Source: an uncultured Pelagibacteraceae bacterium
GTDB taxonomy: Bacteria > Pseudomonadota > Alphaproteobacteria > Pelagibacterales > Pelagibacteraceae
Direction of reading: 5' to 3'
Assembly: GCA_902603905.1 (NCBI GenBank)
Contig: CACKWM010000004.1
Span: forward strand, 1 to 64,000
DNA: 64,000 nucleotides
Shown here: one piece after another, positions 1-8,598 of the stretch
How positions within the stretch are numbered: the stretch's first letter is position 1
How the letters are laid out: every line of letters begins with the position of its first letter
Position numbers and translations under genes: made by a program
Notes under the pieces: generated by a model
What the model saw: the letters and a program-made list of their open reading frames with translations, nothing else
Databases searched by the model: none
What the model was told of the DNA's origin: nothing

Positions 1-780
1 CCCTGTATAACCTTCAACAGATTCATTAAATCTTGAACATATTTTTGGTACAGCATTCCACAGACTATCTTCAATTACTGCTAATCCCCACTGAGCTTCT
101 TCAGTTGGTTTTGGTTTGGATCTTTTTAATTCATCGGTTTTCCATATTGATGTAATTTCCTCATGAAGATTTCTTTCCATAGCTAATGTTTCTGTTTTAA
201 TATTTTTAAGTTTAAATATTCTAGATTTGTTAAATTTTTCTAAAATATTATTTACATTAGTATATTTTTGAATAAGAGTTCTTCTTTTCACTTCTGTTGG
301 ATGTGCTGTTAAAACTAAATCAACTTTAAGTGATTTTGCCACTTTATAGAATTTTTCTTTAGAAATAGATTTTTGTTTTAACAATCTTTCAATAGCTTCT
401 TCTAAAACTGTAAACGCATTAGTACCTTGTTTTTTTTGAATTTTTCCTTCATCAATTTTATGAACACTATCGAGAGATTCAGCTAAATTAGAAAAATTTA
501 GAAATTTACTAAATGATCGAGCTATAACCAAAGATTGTTTTGGTTTTAATTTATTAATTGTAGATATTAATTGACGAAATTTTCTTGTTTCATTTAATTT
601 TATTTTTTTCTTATTCTTTGTGCCTCTGCTTGCTTTAGATAAAGATCTTATTTCTTCAATTTTATTATAAAGTGTTAATCCTTCTTGTTCTTTAACTACA
701 ATTCCTAAAATTTTTCCTAATAAACTTACAATTTTTGAAAGTTCTATGTTTGCAATTTTGTATTTAGTTTTTTTTACCAT
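1..780 (-). CDS. ppc: Phosphoenolpyruvate carboxylase, N-terminal part (cut by window edge)
   Basis: Carboxylates PEP to oxaloacetate in the cytoplasm. In a serine cycle it is the CO2-fixing step that feeds malate. Translating the minus strand from the ATG at 778-780 gives 260 codons open to the window edge. Near residue 155 is the segment LTAHPTEVKRRTL, the family signature around a catalytic His. The remaining roughly 600 residues lie outside. The start overlaps the end of mtkB by 17 nt, so the genes are translationally coupled in the order mcl-mtkA-mtkB-ppc, the gene set of serine-cycle methylotrophs. Family is certain; the serine-cycle role is inferred from neighbours. Confidence 0.93.
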   Translation of the reverse strand, partial: MVKKTKYKIANIELSKIVSLLGKILGIVVKEQEGLTLYNKIEEIRSLSKASRGTKNKKKIKLNETRKFRQLISTINKLKPKQSLVIARSFSKFLNFSNLAESLDSVHKIDEGKIQKKQGTNAFTVLEEAIERLLKQKSISKEKFYKVAKSLKVDLVLTAHPTEVKRRTLIQKYTNVNNILEKFNKSRIFKLKNIKTETLAMERNLHEEITSIWKTDELKRSKPKPTEEAQWGLAVIEDSLWNAVPKICSRFNESVEGYTG

Positions 781-1657
781 TTAAAGCTGACTTTACAGTT
801 TCACCCATGACGGACGGGTTTTTTGAAATAATGACTCCACATTCTTTTAAGAGCTCAACTTTCTCAACTGCACTTTCTCCATAAGCAGAAACAATTGCTC
901 CTGCATGTCCCATGACTCGTCCTTTTGGAGCTGTCAATCCTGCAATGTAAGCTATAACAGGTTTTTTCATATTCTCTTTTGCAAATTTTCCTGCAGTCAC
1001 TTCTTGTGGTCCTCCTATTTCACCGATCATTAATACTGCTTCTGTTTCATTATCTTCTTCAAACTTTTCTAAAATATCTTTGAATGAGCTTCCATTAATA
1101 GGATCTCCTCCAATGCCGACGCTTGTTGAAACACCTATGTTTAAGTTTTTCAGTTGTTGAGCTGCTTCGTATCCTAATGTACCAGATCTACCAATAATTC
1201 CTACTTTTCCCTCTTTATATATGTGACCTGGCATAATGCCTAGCATGGATTTTCCTGGACTAATAACTCCAGCACAATTAGGTCCTATTAGAGTCATTTT
1301 ATCTATTTTAGAATATCTTTTCATATAACGTTTTATTTTAATCATGTCATGCGAAGGTATTCCATCTACTATTGCAACACATGTTTTAATTCCAGCATCG
1401 GCTGCTTCCATTGCAGAATCTGCTGCAAAAGCTGGTGGAACAAATAATATTGATGCTGTAGATCCCGTGTTTTTTACAGCTTCTTTAACGGTGTTAAATA
1501 CTGGAAGGTTAAGATGTTTCATACCACCTTTTCCTGGCGTAACTCCTCCAACTATATTAGAGCCATATTTAATCATTTCATCAGCATGGAAAGTTCCCAT
1601 TTTTCCTGTGAAGCCTTGAATAATTATCTTAGTTTTTTTATCTATTAAAACTGACAT
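764..1657 (-). CDS. mtkB: Malate-CoA ligase (malate thiokinase) alpha subunit, SucD-like
   Basis: ADP-forming acyl-CoA ligase alpha subunit of 297 aa. It contains an N-terminal CoA-binding Rossmann domain (GFTGKMGTFH near 15-24), the GPNCAGVISPG segment at 125-135 and the phosphohistidine site GHAGAIV with His251. By sequence alone it could be succinyl-CoA synthetase alpha. Position between a malyl-CoA-lyase-like gene and ppc favours malate:CoA ligase, which makes malyl-CoA for cleavage to glyoxylate and acetyl-CoA. It starts 2 nt after the beta subunit stop. Confidence 0.8.
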   Translation of the reverse strand: MSVLIDKKTKIIIQGFTGKMGTFHADEMIKYGSNIVGGVTPGKGGMKHLNLPVFNTVKEAVKNTGSTASILFVPPAFAADSAMEAADAGIKTCVAIVDGIPSHDMIKIKRYMKRYSKIDKMTLIGPNCAGVISPGKSMLGIMPGHIYKEGKVGIIGRSGTLGYEAAQQLKNLNIGVSTSVGIGGDPINGSSFKDILEKFEEDNETEAVLMIGEIGGPQEVTAGKFAKENMKKPVIAYIAGLTAPKGRVMGHAGAIVSAYGESAVEKVELLKECGVIISKNPSVMGETVKSALNGKKN

Positions 1658-1659
1658 AT

Positions 1660-2823
1660 TTACTTTTCCAAAGCTTTTACTGCTTTATTGGCAGCATCCT
1701 CTAATGTGTTAGCTTCTATGTAGTTTATTTTACTTTCTTTTAAAATTTTATTGCCTTTATCAACATTTGTTCCAGCTAGTCTTATAACTATTGGAATTTT
1801 AATTTCTATTTTTTGTAATGCTTGAACTATTCCTTCGGCAACCCAATCACATCTATTTATACCTGCAAAAATATTGACTAATATAACTTTAACTTTTTCA
1901 TCCATCGAAATTAATTTAAATGCTTTGACTATTTTCTCAGGGGTTGCTCCTCCACCAACGTCTAGAAAATTTGCAGGTTCTCCTCCAGCTAATTTAATCA
2001 TATCCATAGATGCCATGGCTAACCCTGCACCATTAATTATATTTCCAATGTTTCCTTCAAGACTTACATAGTTTAAACCTCTATCTGAAGCATATACCTC
2101 GTTAGGATTTTCTTGACTTTTATCTCTTAATTCTGAAACTTGATTTCGTCTGAATAAAGCATTGTTATCAAAACTCATTTTACAATCTAAAGCCAATATT
2201 TGTTCTTGATTAGAAATAACTAATGGGTTCACCTCAACCATAGTTGCATCTAATTCACTAAATGCTCGATAACATCCAATGATTGTATCGGCTGCTCTTG
2301 CTATTAATTTTGATTCAATTCCCAATCCAAAAGCTATTTCTCTTGCTTGAAATTTTTGCATTCCAACAGCAACTTCTATTTTGGATCTAATTATAGTTTC
2401 TGGTTTCTTTTTTGAAATTTCTTCAACACTCATTCCTCCTTCGGTAGAGGCTACAACCATTATACTTTCTGAACTTCGGTCAAAAACTAACCCTAAATAC
2501 AATTCTTTTTTAATATCAGTTGCTTCTTCTATATAAACTCTGTTAATAATTTTTCCTTCTGGACCTGTTTGGTTAGTAATTAGTTTTTTTCCAAGAAGTT
2601 TATCAGCTGCTTGAGCAACTTCTAATACACTGTTGCAAACAACTATGCCTCCTGCTTTACCTCTTGCCCCAGAATGGACTTGCGCTTTAACTACCCATTT
2701 AGACCCACCTAGTTCTCTAGCTTTGTTTTCTGCATTTTCTGGGCTATAAACAATTCCACCTCTTGGTATAGTAACACCAAAACCCGAAAGTATTTTTTTT
2801 GCCTGATACTCATGTATATCCAT
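1660..2823 (-). CDS. mtkA: Malate-CoA ligase beta subunit, SucC-like
   Basis: ATP-grasp subunit of 387 aa, the usual length for SucC/MtkA. It begins MDIHEYQAKKIL, typical of the family, and carries the nucleotide-binding ATP-grasp core (KAQVHSGARGKAGGI near 46-60) and the C-terminal ligase domain with GGGATPEKI and NIFAGINRCDWVA, which contacts the alpha-subunit phosphohistidine. It lies 1 nt downstream of mcl and 2 nt upstream of mtkB. Assignment to malate rather than succinate rests on the operon. A sucCD pair elsewhere in the genome would strengthen it. Confidence 0.8.
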   Translation of the reverse strand: MDIHEYQAKKILSGFGVTIPRGGIVYSPENAENKARELGGSKWVVKAQVHSGARGKAGGIVVCNSVLEVAQAADKLLGKKLITNQTGPEGKIINRVYIEEATDIKKELYLGLVFDRSSESIMVVASTEGGMSVEEISKKKPETIIRSKIEVAVGMQKFQAREIAFGLGIESKLIARAADTIIGCYRAFSELDATMVEVNPLVISNQEQILALDCKMSFDNNALFRRNQVSELRDKSQENPNEVYASDRGLNYVSLEGNIGNIINGAGLAMASMDMIKLAGGEPANFLDVGGGATPEKIVKAFKLISMDEKVKVILVNIFAGINRCDWVAEGIVQALQKIEIKIPIVIRLAGTNVDKGNKILKESKINYIEANTLEDAANKAVKALEK

Positions 2824-2824
2824 A

Positions 2825-3763
2825 TTACTTACCCTGAATAAGTTTATTTATATTTACAATATTTTCTGCCATTCGAGCTGAAGCAGCGTCAATCATTCTT
2901 CCGTCAAGTTGTGCCGCACCTTTTCCTTCTTTTGCAGCTTTTTCTAACTCTTCAAGAATTCTATTTGCTTTTGTTACTTCAGCTTCTGGTGGAGAAAAAA
3001 CTTTATTTGCAAGATCAATTTGTGAAGGATGTATTGCCCACTTTCCTTCAATACCAATTGCTGCAGCTCTTTTAGCTGAATGAGTGTACGCATCTGGGTC
3101 ATTAAAATCTCCAAAAGGCCCGTCTATTGCTCTTAAACCATAAGCTCTACAAGTCATTACCATTTGAGATAATCCATGATGCCATTGATCCCCTGGGTAA
3201 TCAGGATTTAAACCACCAATGACAACTGTTCTAGCTCTTAAACTTGCTGCATAATCTGCAACTCCAAAATGAAGTGCTTCTAATCTGCTACTTGATGTTG
3301 CTATTTCTTTAATATTTGACATGCCTAAAGCAGTTTCTATTAAGCATTCAATTCCAATTTTGTTCTTAATTTTTTTATTAGTTTCAATTTGAGTGAGCAA
3401 ACAATCAACCATATAAACATCGCTTGATGTGCCTGCTTTTGGTACCAGAATTGTGTCAACTTTATCACCTGCTTGCTCTACAATTTCAACTATATCACTA
3501 TACATATAGTGTGTATCAAGACTGTTAATTCTAACTGAAATAGTTTTGCCTTTTTCTCTCCATTTAATTTCTTTAAGTGCTTTAATGACATTTTGACGCG
3601 CTGAAATTTTATCATTTGGAGAAACAGCATCCTCTAAATCTAAAAAAATATAATCGGCATTTGAATTTAATGCTTTTTCAAACATTTTAGGTGATGATCC
3701 AGGAACTGCTAATTCGCTTCTTTGCAACCTAGATTTTGCAGATTTATAATACTGATGACTCAT
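2825..3763 (-). CDS. mcl: L-malyl-CoA lyase (CitE-like)
   Basis: HpcH/HpaI-CitE family TIM barrel of 312 aa that cleaves malyl-CoA to glyoxylate and acetyl-CoA. The N-terminal RSELAVPGSSPKMFEKA and FLDLEDAVSPNDK (substrate and Mg2+ region), the central GIECLIETALGM with the metal-binding Glu, and GKWAIHPSQI closely follow the MclA/Mcl1 pattern of serine-cycle bacteria. It is the first gene of the minus-strand operon and is divergent from the FAD enzyme at 3914. A citrate-lyase role is unlikely because no citD/citF lies nearby. Confidence 0.85.
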   Translation of the reverse strand: MSHQYYKSAKSRLQRSELAVPGSSPKMFEKALNSNADYIFLDLEDAVSPNDKISARQNVIKALKEIKWREKGKTISVRINSLDTHYMYSDIVEIVEQAGDKVDTILVPKAGTSSDVYMVDCLLTQIETNKKIKNKIGIECLIETALGMSNIKEIATSSSRLEALHFGVADYAASLRARTVVIGGLNPDYPGDQWHHGLSQMVMTCRAYGLRAIDGPFGDFNDPDAYTHSAKRAAAIGIEGKWAIHPSQIDLANKVFSPPEAEVTKANRILEELEKAAKEGKGAAQLDGRMIDAASARMAENIVNINKLIQGK

Positions 3764-3913
3764 AATAATTGATTATAATTTCAGGGATATGTCTAAGAAA
3801 TAATATAATATAGCATTAATATTAAGGTATTGTTTTTATATATACTTTTTAGTAGTAAAAAAAAAACTTTAATAATTTTCATGTTTTGCTACTGATTCCA
3901 GATATAAATTTAT
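3764..3913. promoter_or_regulatory. Divergent intergenic region, serine-cycle operon / FAD-glnT-glx cluster
   Basis: These 150 bases separate two divergently transcribed C1-related units, so both promoters should lie here. The stretch is almost pure A/T with long A and T runs. I see no convincing dyad or riboswitch fold. Sharing one control region would allow co-regulation, but no operator can be named. Confidence 0.4.
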
Positions 3914-5242
3914 ATGTCAAACTTACCTTCAAAAGCTAAAGTTGTAATAATTGGTGGTGGTATACATGGTTTAAGTACTGCCTGGCATTTATCTCAAAAA
4001 TACAAAAATGAAAATGACGTTGTTGTTCTTGAAAAATCTAATATAGCTGCAGGAGCTAGTGGAATTGCGTGCGGGGTAGTTAGAAATAATTATTTTCAAC
4101 CTGCAATGAGGGAATTAATGGCTCATTCTGTAGAAGTATGGGAGAGCGACCCAAAAGCTTTTAAGTATAATCCAGTAGGATATCTACAAATATCTCCAGA
4201 AGTAATGCATGAAGACGTGGCATCTATATATAAACAGCAAAAAGCAATTGGCTATGAATCAGAATTTATTGAAGGTGAAGCAGATTGTATGAAGTATATG
4301 AAAACAATTTACGACGATTGGCAAGCAAAAGAAATTACATCTGTGCTTCATGAAAAAAAAGGCGGCTATGCATTTAACAAAGATTCAATAAAAGGTATTG
4401 CTAAAAAAGCTGAGGCAAATGGATCTAAGATTATAACTGGAGTTAAGGTTACTGGTTTTAAAAGAGGTAGCAACAGTAAAGCCATTACTGGAGTTAAAAC
4501 AGATAAAGGAACTATTGATTGTGAACAAGTAGTAGTTGGTGTTGGTCCTTGGGTAAGAGATATTTGGAACATGTTAGAACTACCACAAACAGTAAAAATA
4601 AATAATGGAAATGGTGAAAGTAAAGAAGTTCCTATGTGGAAATATTGGTTTTTACAAGAAGGAGTGCTTGGTGTAGATAAAAATTTTTTAAAAACAAATG
4701 ATGGAAAATTGCCTCCTGTTACCCACGTTGATACTACTGCTCCACTTTATTCAGATGTAGATGGAAAATTACTTACAGATAAAATTTGGGGAATATACTA
4801 CAAACCTGATATAGAAGGATTGGGAGTTCAAGGAGGAACTTCCCCTTATATAGTTGATAAACATTTTAATGACGTAGCTGTAGATCCTTATGGATTAGAA
4901 TCTAAAGATTATCAGACTACTGATAAATTTTCTGAAATGTGGGTTTCTGCTCTAGCTCACTGCCAAAAAAGATTTGAAGGAAAGTATAATGTTTACCGAA
5001 AAGGTCCTTCGGGTGGACTTGGATGTTTAACTCCGGACTCTTTTCCAATTTTTGATAGATTTTGCGAAAACGTATACATGATTGCAGATGCTAATCATGG
5101 ATACAAAATGATTGGCGTTGGCCAATTAGTTGCTAAAGAAATTTTAGGAAGTGAAAGTGAATTGTTAAAACCTTTTAGATTCAACCGATACGAGAATGGA
5201 AAACTTCATCCTCTATCTAATAGTCCTTTTCCTTGGAGCTAA
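3914..5242 (+). CDS. FAD-dependent oxidoreductase, sarcosine oxidase beta / MgdA-like
   Basis: 442-aa DAO-family flavoprotein. The ADP-binding motif IIGGGIHGLSTAWHL lies at about 12-26 and the C-terminal FAD segment GLGCLTPDSFPIFD...ADANHGYKMIGVG closes the fold. Relatives oxidise N-methyl amino acids (sarcosine oxidase SoxB, N-methylglutamate dehydrogenase MgdA) to the amine plus a C1 unit. It is followed by glnT and glxBCD, so oxidation of N-methylglutamate is the natural guess. The SoxD, SoxA and SoxG partners of a full heterotetramer are absent here. It either acts alone or the partners lie elsewhere. Substrate not proven. Confidence 0.75.
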   Translation: MSNLPSKAKVVIIGGGIHGLSTAWHLSQKYKNENDVVVLEKSNIAAGASGIACGVVRNNYFQPAMRELMAHSVEVWESDPKAFKYNPVGYLQISPEVMHEDVASIYKQQKAIGYESEFIEGEADCMKYMKTIYDDWQAKEITSVLHEKKGGYAFNKDSIKGIAKKAEANGSKIITGVKVTGFKRGSNSKAITGVKTDKGTIDCEQVVVGVGPWVRDIWNMLELPQTVKINNGNGESKEVPMWKYWFLQEGVLGVDKNFLKTNDGKLPPVTHVDTTAPLYSDVDGKLLTDKIWGIYYKPDIEGLGVQGGTSPYIVDKHFNDVAVDPYGLESKDYQTTDKFSEMWVSALAHCQKRFEGKYNVYRKGPSGGLGCLTPDSFPIFDRFCENVYMIADANHGYKMIGVGQLVAKEILGSESELLKPFRFNRYENGKLHPLSNSPFPWS

Positions 5243-5314
5243 ACTTACAATGTGGACACGAATTAAATTATCAGTTAACTTTATTTTATTAAAAATTTCT
5301 TTAGGGGAGAAAAA

Positions 5315-6784
5315 ATGACAGATCTTGAAAAACACGTAAACCAACCAGGTAGAGCCAAACTAGTAAAAAAAGTCAGAGAAAAAATTAACGAATTAGGAAT
5401 TACATATATTTATTACCAATTTATATCTGTAACAGGACGTGTTGTTGGTAAAGGAATTCCCGCAGACCATTGGGAAAGAACTGCAGAAAAAGGATTTCAA
5501 TTGGTTTATGGATCTACTGCCAACTTATTTGTAGATAGACACAAAAATTATATTGGTTACGGTCCTGAAGCTATGGAACTTGTTGGTATACCTGACCCTG
5601 AAACTTTCTGTCAATTACCTTGGGACAAAAGAATTGGAAGAGTTTTTGTTACATGTTTTAGAAATAGAGAAGAAAGACAAAACCCAGGAGGACATTTAAC
5701 CTCTGATTGTCGAGGAAATCTTAAAATATTTATGGATGAATTTGAGAAAAAACATGGTCTAGAATTAAGAGTTGGAACAGAACCAGAAATGATGTGGTTG
5801 ACAAAAAATCCTGACGGAACACCTACTGGAGCAGGTTTTTCTAAACCATACTGTTATCATATTGATCAATTTGAGTCATTGAGACCTGTATTTATGAAAG
5901 TAATTGAATACGCTTCAGCAATGGGTTTAGATATGATCCAAGGTGACCATGAAGATGCTCCAGGACAATTAGAATTAAACTGGACATACGATAATGTTTT
6001 AAGAAACGCTGATAGACTTTCTACTTACAGACAAATTTGTGCACAAGTAGCAAGAGAACATAATTTAATAGCATGCTTTATGACAAAACCGTTTATGGGT
6101 GTATCTGCAAGTGGTTGCCATACGAACATGTCATTATGGAAAGGTGGAAAAATTGTAACAAACAAATTAGGTAATAAAAGATTACCTGGAGTAGAAGAAG
6201 TGTTTGGTTATGTACAGGGAGGCACAAATACTTTTATGCCTGATACTAAAGATATGCAACTACCTGGTAAAGTTGGTTTACAGTCCATTGCTGGAATAAT
6301 GGAACACTTGCCTGCTTTAACTGCTTTAGGATCTTCAACAGTCAATTCTTACAGAAGACTTTGGGATCAAGGTTTTTGGGCGCCAGTTTATGCTGATTGG
6401 GGATATCAAAACAGAACTTGCGGTTTAAGAGTATCAGCTCCTGGAAGATTTGAGTATAGATCGGTTGACTCAATGCACAATCCATATCTACTGGGTGCAG
6501 CTCTATTAAAAGCTTGTGACCACGGTATTTCAAAAAATCTAAAACCATCTAAGCCTGAATCTAGAAGTATGTATGAAGCTAAAAAAGCTGGTAAAGATGT
6601 TAAGAAACTTCCACTAAGCCTTGGTGAAGCTTTGGATAGACTATCTGAAGATGAGGTTATCAAATCAGCTATGCCTGATGAAATGTATAAAGTTTTTCAT
6701 TGGTATAAAAATGATGAATGGGAAAAATTCTTGGGTGCTACAACTCAATGGGATCTGGATACTTATCTAGATTGTTTGCCATAG
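5315..6784 (+). CDS. glnT: Glutamine synthetase family ligase, GlnT type
   Basis: 489-aa ATP-dependent glutamate-amine ligase family protein. It has an N-terminal beta-grasp domain (about 25-115) and a catalytic domain with metal-binding GTEPEMMW (Glu156, Glu158), GDHEDAPGQLELNW (Glu213, Glu220), GCHTNMSLW (His269), NSYRRL and PGRFEYRS. A clear Shine-Dalgarno, GGGGAG, precedes the ATG. Being directly upstream of glxBCD, it may supply glutamine, or with methylamine gamma-glutamylmethylamide, to the synthase. It is longer than the second ligase at 20432. The family cannot be split between GlnT and GmaS by eye. Confidence 0.8.
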   Translation: MTDLEKHVNQPGRAKLVKKVREKINELGITYIYYQFISVTGRVVGKGIPADHWERTAEKGFQLVYGSTANLFVDRHKNYIGYGPEAMELVGIPDPETFCQLPWDKRIGRVFVTCFRNREERQNPGGHLTSDCRGNLKIFMDEFEKKHGLELRVGTEPEMMWLTKNPDGTPTGAGFSKPYCYHIDQFESLRPVFMKVIEYASAMGLDMIQGDHEDAPGQLELNWTYDNVLRNADRLSTYRQICAQVAREHNLIACFMTKPFMGVSASGCHTNMSLWKGGKIVTNKLGNKRLPGVEEVFGYVQGGTNTFMPDTKDMQLPGKVGLQSIAGIMEHLPALTALGSSTVNSYRRLWDQGFWAPVYADWGYQNRTCGLRVSAPGRFEYRSVDSMHNPYLLGAALLKACDHGISKNLKPSKPESRSMYEAKKAGKDVKKLPLSLGEALDRLSEDEVIKSAMPDEMYKVFHWYKNDEWEKFLGATTQWDLDTYLDCLP

Positions 6785-6814
6785 TAAAAATATAAATAAA
6801 AGGGGTAATTTTAA

Positions 6815-7756
6815 ATGTGCGGTATTGCAGGATTAATTCACAGAGGAAAATCTTCAAACGTAGGTGAAGAACTCCAAAAAATGCTTCAAGCTTTGAAGCA
6901 TAGAGGGCCAGATTCTACTGGATACGCTCTTTATGCTAATAACGACGGCCAAAACTTTATAATGAGATTTAAGGTGGGTGAAAATGTAGGAGAAGGTAGC
7001 ACTTCAGTAAATGAAGATGAAAATGTTTACAATGAAAGAAAAAAACTTGTAAACAAAAGACTTTCAGAACTAGGAGCCACCGTTGTTAAAGAAGAAAAAT
7101 TAACCCCATATTCTTATAGATATGAAATAAAATACGATAAAGATTTAATGGAGTTTTCAAAAGCAATTGAAAGCATTGAAAGTGTTGAGATACTTTCTAT
7201 AGGAAAATCTCTTGAACTTATAAAAGACCTAGGTGATGCAACAACTGTATCAGAAAGATATGGATTAAATAAAGTGCAAGGAACACACGGCATAGGACAC
7301 GCAAGAATGGCTACTGAGTCTGGTGTAGATATTAAGTCAGCTCATCCTTTTTGGGGCTACCCTTTTGCAGATGTTTCTGTGGTTCATAACGGACAATTAA
7401 CAAATTATTGGAATAATAGAAGAGTGCTTGAAAACAAAGGTATGCGTTTTATGTCTGAATGTGATTCAGAATTAATTGCAGTTTTTCTTGCTGAAAAAAT
7501 GAGAGATGGAGCAACTTTAGAAGAAGGAATGAAACAATCTTTAACAGGACTTGATGGTGTTTTTACTTACTTTGTTGCAACAAAAGATTCTTTAGGAATG
7601 GCAAAAGATACAATGGCGGCAAAACCATTGGTGTTGTACGAGTCAGATGATTTGGTCGCTATGGGGTCAGAAGAAATAGCTATTAGATCTATTCTTCCGC
7701 AAGAAATTGATACTTATGACCCATTTGATGGAGAGGTAAAAGTATGGCAAATTTAA
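6815..7756 (+). CDS. glxB: Class II glutamine amidotransferase subunit (GlxB/MgsA)
   Basis: 313-aa Ntn-hydrolase subunit of a split glutamate-synthase-like enzyme. The nucleophile Cys2 is in MCGIAGLIHRG, followed by LKHRGPDSTGYALY and the GIGHARMATES and HNGQLTNY substrate segments. In N-methylglutamate synthase this subunit takes the amide from gamma-glutamylmethylamide or glutamine. It overlaps the next gene by 13 nt. GlxB and MgsA are close relatives; I cannot decide which activity dominates. Confidence 0.85.
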   Translation: MCGIAGLIHRGKSSNVGEELQKMLQALKHRGPDSTGYALYANNDGQNFIMRFKVGENVGEGSTSVNEDENVYNERKKLVNKRLSELGATVVKEEKLTPYSYRYEIKYDKDLMEFSKAIESIESVEILSIGKSLELIKDLGDATTVSERYGLNKVQGTHGIGHARMATESGVDIKSAHPFWGYPFADVSVVHNGQLTNYWNNRRVLENKGMRFMSECDSELIAVFLAEKMRDGATLEEGMKQSLTGLDGVFTYFVATKDSLGMAKDTMAAKPLVLYESDDLVAMGSEEIAIRSILPQEIDTYDPFDGEVKVWQI

Positions 7757-8598
7757 AAACAACTGCAAAAAAAACGAAAGCCCAATCAATGGGTTTGCAC
7801 ACAGAGGTTCTGACTGGAAAAACTCAACAAAAGTTTTTTAACCCTGATGAAGCTGAAAATTTTTTCTACTGGGGAACTCATAACGTTGATTTTAATAAAA
7901 GAACTGAATTAGACGTTATGGATATGGATTGCAGACAAGCGAATAATAAAATTGATGAACTTATGAGTGAAGGCTATGGAACAATTGTAATAAAAAACCC
8001 ACAAGGAAAACACAGTTTAGGTGTTGGAATATTAAATAAACTTAATTTAATTTTTGAAGGAAGTTTGGGTTATTTTGGTGTTGGTTCAATAGATGGACCA
8101 ATAGTTACAGTTAACGGTCGTGTTGGCTGGTCTTGTGCGGAAAATATGATGGCTGGTAAAGTGGTAATAGAAAAAAATGCTGGATCATGTTTCGGTGCAG
8201 CTATTAGAGGTGGTGATTTAATTTGCAAAGGAAGTGTGGGTGCAAGAACTGGAATTGACCAAAAAGGTGGTTCTATAATTGTAGGTGGAGATGCTGGTGC
8301 TTTTACAGGTTTCATGATGCAAAGAGGAAGAATTGTTATATTAGGAGATGTAGGAATTAACCTTGGAGACTCTATGTATGATGGGACTATATATGTAGGT
8401 GGAAAAATTGGTTCATTTGGAAGTGATGCGGTAGAATCTCCCATGACAAAAAATGATATAGAATGGTTGACTAGAAAACTTAAAGTAGCAGAGATAGGAA
8501 GTAATGTTGATCTATCAAAAATGACTAAAGTTGTTGCTGGTAAAAAACTTTGGAACTATGACGCTCTAGAACCAACAGAAAGAAAAGGAGCTATATAA
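7744..8598 (+). CDS. glxC: GXGXG-domain subunit of glutamate/N-methylglutamate synthase (GlxC/MgsB)
   Basis: 284-aa right-handed beta-helix subunit equivalent to the C-terminal domain of large-subunit glutamate synthase. The repeated Gly pattern is plain from about 120 to 220 (GRVGWSCAENM, GAAIRGGDLICKG, GGSIIVGGDAGAF, GDVGINLGD, GGKIGSFGSDA). It probably scaffolds the amidotransferase and FMN subunits. The TAATG at 8596-8600 couples it to glxD. Confidence 0.85.
   Translation: MANLKTTAKKTKAQSMGLHTEVLTGKTQQKFFNPDEAENFFYWGTHNVDFNKRTELDVMDMDCRQANNKIDELMSEGYGTIVIKNPQGKHSLGVGILNKLNLIFEGSLGYFGVGSIDGPIVTVNGRVGWSCAENMMAGKVVIEKNAGSCFGAAIRGGDLICKGSVGARTGIDQKGGSIIVGGDAGAFTGFMMQRGRIVILGDVGINLGDSMYDGTIYVGGKIGSFGSDAVESPMTKNDIEWLTRKLKVAEIGSNVDLSKMTKVVAGKKLWNYDALEPTERKGAI

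Noticed and set aside
3764..3913. Possible riboswitch upstream of mcl or the FAD enzyme
   Set aside because: Only 150 bases of A/T-rich sequence with no G-rich conserved core of glycine or SAM riboswitches.
8070..8444. 124-codon open frame on the minus strand inside glxC
   Set aside because: It is the reverse of the Gly-rich beta-helix repeats, giving an artificial Pro/Ile-rich protein with no start signal.
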